Shown in pieces: positions 23,005 through 27,722 of a stretch of 27,722 bases of DNA. Numbering within the stretch: position 1 is the first letter of the stretch; every line of letters begins with the position of its first letter. Made by a program: the position numbers and the translations under genes. The notes below the pieces were generated by a model. That model was not told the DNA's origin, did no database searches, and was given only the letters and a program-made list of their open reading frames with translations. Source of the DNA: an uncultured Chromatiaceae bacterium (GTDB lineage Bacteria > Pseudomonadota > Gammaproteobacteria > Enterobacterales > Alteromonadaceae); contig CAMLNG010000004.1 of assembly GCA_946481195.1 (NCBI GenBank), positions 1 to 27,722 of the forward strand. The letters run 5' to 3'.

Positions 23005-24066
23005 ATGAGTAAACATCTAATCGTATTCGTCCATGGCATGGGCGTCCACAAAGAAGGCTGGAGTGATCCAGCTTGGAACATCCTTAAAGAGTCAGCGTCT
23101 GCATTTTCAAATTTGCCCCATGGAGCACGCTTTGATACTCAATTTCAGCGGGTAGAGGTTGTCTATGACAACGTCTTTGAAAACTATCGGAAACGTTGGA
23201 AAGAGGACACCAGTCAAATAGTCAAACTGCTGCAACAAAGCGGAGGTACACCGCCAGCAATCATCGATAAAGTACTAAAAGCCAGCGCCATATTAGGCAA
23301 GGACAATTTTTTTACTACCCACTTGTTAGATGTAGTGATGTATCGGTATTTGTCGCTAGTCAGGCAGCCGGTCCGTATATCTGTAGCTCGCCAAATATCG
23401 GACGCACTTAAAAAGTCAGGTATGGGCAATGGAACGGACGTTCAATGGAGTGTGATCCCACATTCATTGGGAACCAGCGTGGCACATGACACATTGCACT
23501 ACATGTTTGCAGGTGGACAAAGTGAAATCGAGGTTCTTAGTGCAGAAGCCTTTGCACCGCAATGTGGCTTTTTCGTCGCCAACGTTAGTCGCCTGCTACA
23601 AGATACTCCGGATGTATATCTTTCTCTGGTTCGCCCGGCACTAAATAAAATAACAGGCATCCTGCAGTATTACGTCAACGTCAAACATATTTACGACCCT
23701 TTTCCAAAACCCAGGCCATTCGCTCCAGGCGGTTCTTGGTTAGACGGCAGTACCAGTGCCAAAAAGCCTGCTCGTTATCAACAAATAGAAATTAATGCAG
23801 TATTAGATAAAAACGTCCATGCGCTAGAACACTACCTAATGAACCCTAAAGTCCACATCGCGCTGTTTCGAGCATTGTATGGTATGCCAGACGTAATCAC
23901 TGATAGTGAGGAAGATGCAGCGTTACAGGCCTTCGCATCCCGAGCTGCGTCGGTCAAACTGGACGCAATCAAAGCTGAACTGCTCAAATTAGCAGAAAGT
24001 GTCGGTGTTGACGTGGATGCATTCCTGAATGCTGCCGAAGCGTACAACGCCATTATGGACTTCTGA
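23005..24066 (+). CDS. Alpha/beta-hydrolase-like protein with PHSLG nucleophile motif
   Basis: 353 aa, no signal peptide. The first strand and oxyanion region read HLIVFVHGMGVHKEGW (HGMG at 10-13). The nucleophile elbow is WSVIPHSLGTSVAHD with S154, where Pro replaces the first Gly of G-x-S-x-G. This fits an alpha/beta hydrolase, lipase/esterase branch. Residues 60-105 form a helical insert. The Asp and His of the triad cannot be placed with confidence; possible His are H229 and H273 and later ones. The C-terminal 60 residues are helical. The ATG has GAGAGACTGCA before it. The next gene starts 11 bp after its stop, so the two are one transcript. Codon use is A+T-rich like an acquired gene. 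The substrate is unknown. Confidence 0.75.
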   Translation: MSKHLIVFVHGMGVHKEGWSDPAWNILKESASAFSNLPHGARFDTQFQRVEVVYDNVFENYRKRWKEDTSQIVKLLQQSGGTPPAIIDKVLKASAILGKDNFFTTHLLDVVMYRYLSLVRQPVRISVARQISDALKKSGMGNGTDVQWSVIPHSLGTSVAHDTLHYMFAGGQSEIEVLSAEAFAPQCGFFVANVSRLLQDTPDVYLSLVRPALNKITGILQYYVNVKHIYDPFPKPRPFAPGGSWLDGSTSAKKPARYQQIEINAVLDKNVHALEHYLMNPKVHIALFRALYGMPDVITDSEEDAALQAFASRAASVKLDAIKAELLKLAESVGVDVDAFLNAAEAYNAIMDF

Positions 24067-24077
24067 GGAGCACGGAT

Positions 24078-25220
24078 ATGCGCCATTTAATTCTGACGGG
24101 TTGTCTGTTACTGACATATGGACTATTCCCGCAACACCTGCATGCGGCATCCTGCGAACCTATTAAACCCAACCTGCAAAACATACCCCCGAAGAAAATC
24201 TTATCTCAGATAGGGTTGCAGTATCGCGAAGGTTGCTATGGCGGAGATAACGATAGCCATGAGCTGGCAAAAGAAATTATGACCAAACTGCCGAAGAATC
24301 CCGATGAACAGGAGTTAAAACTGCCTGAGCGGGTGAACCGGTTTAAAGCTGCCGCAATAATGCTGGAGCAGCAATTGTCTGTTGATGAAATAGTTGCAGA
24401 AAAGGCAAAGGTAAGACCTAACCCATTTACGCTGATTAAATCCGAGCTTGCGCGTGCAGTGCAACATCTCAACGATGACTCACCACCAAATATGATTTCG
24501 CAAGGCGAGTGGACCTATGACCCAGCTGACGGCCAAGTCGGCACTCAAATGTCGCTGCACGACGATTTGCTCGATAAAGCCTGCAAACCCAGCAGTACAG
24601 AGAAGCCAAGCTGCAGCGATGCAATCAACATTTCACAACAAACGCTGCGTTATCTGAAACTGACTGATCGCTTTAAAATCATGCTACACGGTCAAAACCT
24701 GAATAACTTCCACAGCAATCTGACACGTTTTGACAACCAATGGCGCAGATACGCAACAGAAGCCCGTTCACAGACACCGATTGAACTGTTCATTAATTCC
24801 AAGTGGTTCGACCGGAAAGAAAGCAAACAGGGTTTTGTCGGTGCGCCAGATTATCAAATTATCTTTTTGCATCCATCGGTAGTTATGGAAAGTGTTAACA
24901 ATGCTGCAGACGGCAGTAAATTTAAAGCCGGCTTAGCAATGGAATGGATTGGCGGCAACTGGTGGTCTTGGTCTGATGGCGAAGACTCTCAGATGGAAAC
25001 TCCATTGGGTATTTCCATCATCAGTACCTATGCAGACCGTGCCGGGACCAAGGACGTCGGACACGGCCTGATGTTTCACTACGACCATGTCTATTCTCTT
25101 GGCGTCACTCGGCACGGCGACGACACCGGTGTGTTTCTGAGTATAGATCTGCAAAAACTGTTTACTGATAAGGCATCAAAACTCGCGGAAGTGAAACAGA
25201 AGTTTAAGGGCAAAGATTGA
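24078..25220 (+). CDS. Secreted protein of unknown function, partner of the PHSLG hydrolase
   Basis: 380 aa. Signal peptide about 1-24 (LILTGCLLLTYGLFPQHLHA, cleavage before ASC). The N-terminal third is helical with Cys at 26 and 53; the middle has another Cys pair (ACKPSSTEKPSC). The C-terminal half alternates short strands with aromatic residues (IELFINSKWFDRK, YQIIFLHPSV, LAMEWIGGNWWSW, LGISIISTYADR, GHGLMFHYDHVYSLGVTRH, GVFLSIDLQKLF), resembling an outer-membrane or autonomous beta structure. No family is recognised. SD GAGGAG lies 8-9 nt before the ATG. It follows the hydrolase by 11 bp; an exported partner behind a cytosolic hydrolase recalls effector/immunity or modification/target layouts, but this is only a guess. 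Confidence 0.75.
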   Translation: MRHLILTGCLLLTYGLFPQHLHAASCEPIKPNLQNIPPKKILSQIGLQYREGCYGGDNDSHELAKEIMTKLPKNPDEQELKLPERVNRFKAAAIMLEQQLSVDEIVAEKAKVRPNPFTLIKSELARAVQHLNDDSPPNMISQGEWTYDPADGQVGTQMSLHDDLLDKACKPSSTEKPSCSDAINISQQTLRYLKLTDRFKIMLHGQNLNNFHSNLTRFDNQWRRYATEARSQTPIELFINSKWFDRKESKQGFVGAPDYQIIFLHPSVVMESVNNAADGSKFKAGLAMEWIGGNWWSWSDGEDSQMETPLGISIISTYADRAGTKDVGHGLMFHYDHVYSLGVTRHGDDTGVFLSIDLQKLFTDKASKLAEVKQKFKGKD

Positions 25221-25378
25221 GGCTCTTGCGCAGGTGATTGATTTTGCCATCATCTGCAACATAAATAGTTGTTGTGCATAGGCTTCATGCAGTTGGGTAG
25301 TACCAGGCGCCCGCCTGAAAGCGACTTCGACTAAAGAAAATCTGCATAAGAATCTTGGTCATTTACTTGCAGCGGAAT

Positions 25379-25394
25379 TCAGTCATCTGACTGA
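25379..25394. promoter_or_regulatory. Palindromic candidate operator upstream of DUF5675 gene
   Basis: TCAGTCATCTGACTGA has perfect 7-bp arms around TC. It lies about 80 bp upstream of the DUF5675 start in a 253-bp gap that otherwise shows no gene. The regulator is unknown. Confidence 0.4.
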
Positions 25395-25473
25395 CAACTT
25401 TCATGATTCTAAAAGCTAGGATGGCACAGTAGTTTGATGTTGTGCATGTTTGAACCACAAACAGGAGACAGAC

Positions 25474-25926
25474 ATGAATATTGTTGTAGATCGTTTTACC
25501 TCAGATTCCGAATCCACTATCAGCCGCGTGTCCGTCGATGGCCGTTTTGTTTGCTTTGGTCTGGAAGACGAACACCGCACCTTTAAAGTCCCCGGCGATA
25601 CCCGCATTCCGGCCGGCAAATATCCGGTAAAACTGCGCACCGAAGGAAGCACACATCAGAAGTACGTCAACAGATATGGCGCCAAACATCACGGCATGTT
25701 GCATATCCAGAACGTCCCTAGCTTTGAATACATTCTGATCCATACCGGCAACCGGGAGCATGAAACCGACGGCTGTTTACTGGTCGGGATGCAGGCTGTC
25801 ACCACCGCAGGCGATATGTCGATCACCCAAAGCCGAATCGCTTACCAGTTGTTATACGACATGGTGTGGGAAGCTGCTGCTGAAGGGGAGTTGTGGATTG
25901 ATGTGCAGGATAATGATTTAGCTTAA
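25474..25926 (+). CDS. DUF5675 family protein
   Basis: 150 aa from the ATG at 25474, chosen over 25450 because AGGAG sits 6 nt upstream and the N-terminus then matches the family (MNIVVDRFTSDSESTISRVS). No signal peptide. DUF5675 features are GLEDEHRTFKVPGDTRIPAGKYPVKLR, GMLHIQNVPSFEYILIHTGN and ETDGCLLVG. H90 followed by G-N, then D99-G100-C101 resembles the H...HGC arrangement of L,D-transpeptidases, so a related fold is possible; catalysis is not shown. DUF5675 genes are often seen in phage-like or other accessory regions. This one stands alone between two palindromes and A+T-rich unknown genes. Confidence 0.85.
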   Translation: MNIVVDRFTSDSESTISRVSVDGRFVCFGLEDEHRTFKVPGDTRIPAGKYPVKLRTEGSTHQKYVNRYGAKHHGMLHIQNVPSFEYILIHTGNREHETDGCLLVGMQAVTTAGDMSITQSRIAYQLLYDMVWEAAAEGELWIDVQDNDLA

Positions 25927-26016
25927 AAATATTCAGTAAATAATGAACACATAGAATTACCTACTAGAGTCTTAAACACTTAACAGAATTGAATAATTGA
26001 CAATATGGAGCATGCA

Positions 26017-26514
26017 ATGACAGCAGATATTTTGACCAGCCTTGCTCAGGCGGGACTTGCCGGGATTGGTATTTTTGGCCTTTGGCAAGGTGCGACACTG
26101 CTTCAGCAGCAGATTTCAAAAGCACCACCCAAAGACGAACTCGAAGCACGAGATTCAAAATGGCGATTCTCCGTAATTGTAGTTTTCCTTTCAGTTTCGC
26201 TGTTAACGGCAATTTCAGCAGGGGCTTTGGAAATAATAAAAGACAAATCAACACAGAAAATAACTATCACATTATCACCATACAAAAAAATTCCAGATGA
26301 TCTGAAACCTCAAGTAATTATTGGCACCAGCCCAATAACCATTGAAAAAAGTGGACAGTCAAATGCTGAAATATCAGAAAAAGATACGATTTATGTCCAG
26401 CTGGATGATTTATTCAGTAGACTAAGCGACAACCAGAGAATTTACAGAGAGCTAAACAATCAAATATCTTTACAATCTAATGGGGAAATTGGATATGATG
26501 ACCCAAACAATTAA
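26017..26514 (+). CDS. Two-TM membrane protein, unknown function
   Basis: 165 aa from the ATG at 26017; GGAG six bases upstream decides against the in-frame ATG at 26005. Hydrophobic segments lie at about 6-25 (LAQAGLAGIGIFGLWQGATLL) and 49-73 (FSVIVVFLSVSLLTAISAGAL). The C-terminal 90 residues are polar and probably outside the membrane on one side, with a Thr/Ile-rich strand part (KITITLSPYKKIPDDLKPQVIIGTSP) and a helical end. No family is recognised. The gene is strongly A+T-rich. Its stop overlaps the start of the TPR gene by 20 bp, indicating a co-translated pair. Confidence 0.7.
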   Translation: MTADILTSLAQAGLAGIGIFGLWQGATLLQQQISKAPPKDELEARDSKWRFSVIVVFLSVSLLTAISAGALEIIKDKSTQKITITLSPYKKIPDDLKPQVIIGTSPITIEKSGQSNAEISEKDTIYVQLDDLFSRLSDNQRIYRELNNQISLQSNGEIGYDDPNN

Positions 26515-27118
26515 AGCAGTAATCGCATTATCAATAATACTAATGCATTTTAATGCTTTTGCGGATAACGAAGACAAATTTCAAAAAACAATCAATGCAG
26601 AACATGTATCTCAATTAGACGAAGCGGTTGCGTTACGTCGTGAAGGAAATCTGCAAGAATCTATTCAAATGATTGATTCATTACTTTTGCAACAGCCGAA
26701 CTATTATAGAGCGCACTATAATATAGCGCTTGCATATACAGACCTGGGGCAATTCAGCGAAGCGTTCGGGCATTTTGAAAAGGCTAAAAGCATCCGGGAA
26801 GCTGAGAATATTAATGACCCCACGTTAGACAACTCCATAGGATGGGCATATTTGCTAGACCAAAATTACGAAAAATCGGAACAGAATTTTGATCACGCAA
26901 TTAAAAACTCGGCGAAACTCAGAAAATCTTCCAAAGCGAAGTTATTTAACAATTACGCTCAGCTAAAAATACATCAAGGTGACCTAAAAACAGCAAATGA
27001 GTATCTACAAAAAGCTATAGATAATGGTAGCGAAACGGCAAAAAAGAATAGTGAACGATTGCAAAAAGAATTGGCTGCACAGGATAAAAATTTGGATTCG
27101 CCAATTGAAAAGCAATAA
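26495..27118 (+). CDS. Secreted TPR-repeat protein
   Basis: 207 aa if the ATG at 26495 is used; GGGGA about 8 nt upstream supports it over 26480, and an adjacent ATG at 26498 is equally usable. Signal peptide about 1-24 (AVIALSIILMHFNAFA). TPR-type helical pairs follow: residues 36-62 (LDEAVALRREGNLQESIQMIDSLLLQQPN), 63-95 (YYRAHYNIALAYTDLGQFSEAFGHFEKAKSI, the clearest unit), 105-135 and 142-175. The tail is Lys/Glu/Gln-rich. It is probably a periplasmic scaffold for protein contacts, perhaps for the overlapping two-TM protein upstream. No enzymatic motif is seen. Confidence 0.82.
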   Translation: MMTQTIKAVIALSIILMHFNAFADNEDKFQKTINAEHVSQLDEAVALRREGNLQESIQMIDSLLLQQPNYYRAHYNIALAYTDLGQFSEAFGHFEKAKSIREAENINDPTLDNSIGWAYLLDQNYEKSEQNFDHAIKNSAKLRKSSKAKLFNNYAQLKIHQGDLKTANEYLQKAIDNGSETAKKNSERLQKELAAQDKNLDSPIEKQ

Positions 27119-27456
27119 CAATACAAATTGAGAATTTTGCGCTACCAAGAATTTATCGCGTGGCCTGCGTAGTATTATACTGCATTCGCAATATTCCGGG
27201 GTGGAAGAAAAAATTGTATATTGAGATAAATCACTTCATCCCCAACACAGCCAAATGTGTGATGTCAGCACACTGTGTTGGGTTCGTGTTTTGTGTGTAT
27301 TAATAGGCTGAGTGCAGCTGTAATGGAATGTTCCCGAATTTAGTATAATTACTTGGTCTTCATCACTTTCGACAGTACTTAACAATAACACTGGACAAAT
27401 AACAGGAAATTTGGCTAAAGATAAGTTGCATATGCTGATGTGAGCCGAGGCAAGGA
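27119..27456. other. Intergenic stretch with hairpin and -10-like box
   Basis: No supported gene over about 340 bp. It holds the hairpin at 27241-27282 and a consensus -10 TATAAT at 27344-27349 with no good -35, which could serve the right-edge gene. The rest shows nothing I can support. Confidence 0.5.
27241..27282. repeat. 10-bp perfect inverted repeat with 22-nt loop
   Basis: CCCAACACAG (27241-27250) pairs with CTGTGTTGGG (27273-27282). The loop holds a further TGTG/CACA pair, giving a nested hairpin. TTCGTGTTTTGTGTG follows, T/G-rich but without a clean U-tract, so it may be a weak terminator for the TPR gene or the trace of a mobile-element end. Confidence 0.7.
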
Positions 27457-27722
27457 TTGCAAAAAGCCAGATTTACCGCTGACAACACTGACTGTACTGT
27501 CGCCCGCTATCAAACGGAGCCTGACCTCTACCGGGGGCAGCTGGTCTGTATTGAATGTCAGGCCAAGAGCTGGTTTGTCCGTGCTTCAGTTTATAAAGAT
27601 CATGAAAGAGCCGCATTTTTCGCGGCTCACCACGCTGAAGGTTGTAACGCCTCATCGGTGATACTGGTGGCTGAAGAACTGGCAGAACCCGCTGCATACC
27701 CACACGACTTTCGTGTTGATTT
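27457..27722 (+). CDS. Partial Cys/His zinc-finger-like protein, cut by right edge
   Basis: A frame with no stop runs from TGA 27436-27438 to the window end. No ATG or GTG is available near its start; TTG at 27457 has GAGG 6 nt upstream and is the best start. The first 88 residues include C31-I-E-C34, then H58/H59 and C63 (LVCIECQAKSWF, FFAAHHAEGC), a C-x2-C...H-x3/4-C pattern that could bind zinc. No signal peptide. Codon choice and the motif favour this frame over an overlapping GTG frame (27440-27661) that encodes no recognisable protein. The family cannot be named from the fragment. Confidence 0.6.
   Translation, partial: MQKARFTADNTDCTVARYQTEPDLYRGQLVCIECQAKSWFVRASVYKDHERAAFFAAHHAEGCNASSVILVAEELAEPAAYPHDFRVD

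Noticed and set aside
22828..23016. Minus-strand 62-codon ORF over the hydrolase start
   Set aside because: No signal, motif or SD, and it crosses the clear start of the gene at 23005.
27241..27282. Integron attC site
   Set aside because: The arms look like CCCAAC/GTTGGG core sites, but the structure is only 42 bp, lacks the second pair of boxes, the left core starts with C instead of a purine, and no integrase is in view.
27440..27661. GTG-start ORF of 73 codons near the right edge
   Set aside because: Overlaps the open Cys/His-motif frame, has no recognisable sequence and ends soon, while the other frame stays open and carries paired Cys.

Overview
The window reads as chromosomal DNA of a Gram-negative gammaproteobacterium. 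It has Sec signal peptides, a TonB-dependent receptor, an outer-membrane beta-barrel protein, a Fur box, candidate MetJ/MetR sites and a CadC-like membrane regulator. The glutamine-rich proteins and this gene repertoire suggest a Rheinheimera/Alishewanella-like lineage (Alteromonadales/Chromatiales), but that placement is inference. I see no rRNA, tRNA, CRISPR array, transposase or integrase.

Layout. (1) 1-1658: a secreted protein cut by the left edge, a decayed plus-strand coding fragment (about 1027-1157) and a small Cys-rich secreted protein. (2) 1672-3622: a ydbS/ydbT-type pair of bacterial PH-domain membrane proteins; the small Cys-rich gene is the third gene of this minus-strand run. 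(3) 3785-6250: a TrmB-family regulator preceded by a strong palindrome, overlapping by 4 bp a secreted class-C beta-lactamase-like serine hydrolase. (4) 6294-6880: a membrane-anchored FKBP prolyl isomerase with its own promoter and a convergent hairpin. (5) 6894-11500: a minus-strand run of CadC-like regulator, membrane AraC regulator, secreted DJ-1/PfpI protein and NTF2-like secreted protein. (6) 11689-14016: a DUF5916/CBM9-like outer-membrane protein divergent from the CadC-like regulator. (7) 14039-17334: a TonB-dependent siderophore-type receptor plus PepSY membrane protein, under a near-consensus sigma-70 promoter overlapped by a Fur box. (8) 17459-19769: mesX-mesD, the two-gene folate-independent methionine synthase, preceded by candidate MetR and MetJ sites and closed by an intrinsic terminator. 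(9) 19829-20591: a HepT/MntA (HEPN/MNT) toxin-antitoxin pair. (10) 20790-22734: an exported flavin amine oxidase and a small secreted protein of unknown function. (11) 23005 to the right edge: a visibly more A+T-rich accessory stretch with a PHSLG hydrolase, an unknown secreted partner, a DUF5675 protein, a two-TM protein overlapping a secreted TPR protein, and a partial Cys/His zinc-finger-like gene cut by the right edge.

How the genes work together. Several blocks pair a regulator with an envelope or periplasmic target: TrmB with the serine hydrolase, the CadC-like regulator with the DUF5916 outer-membrane protein, the AraC regulator with the DJ-1 protein, and Fur with the TonB receptor. 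The best-understood metabolic unit is mesXD. The least explained, and the best place to look for something new, is 23.0-27.7 kb together with the left-edge secreted gene.
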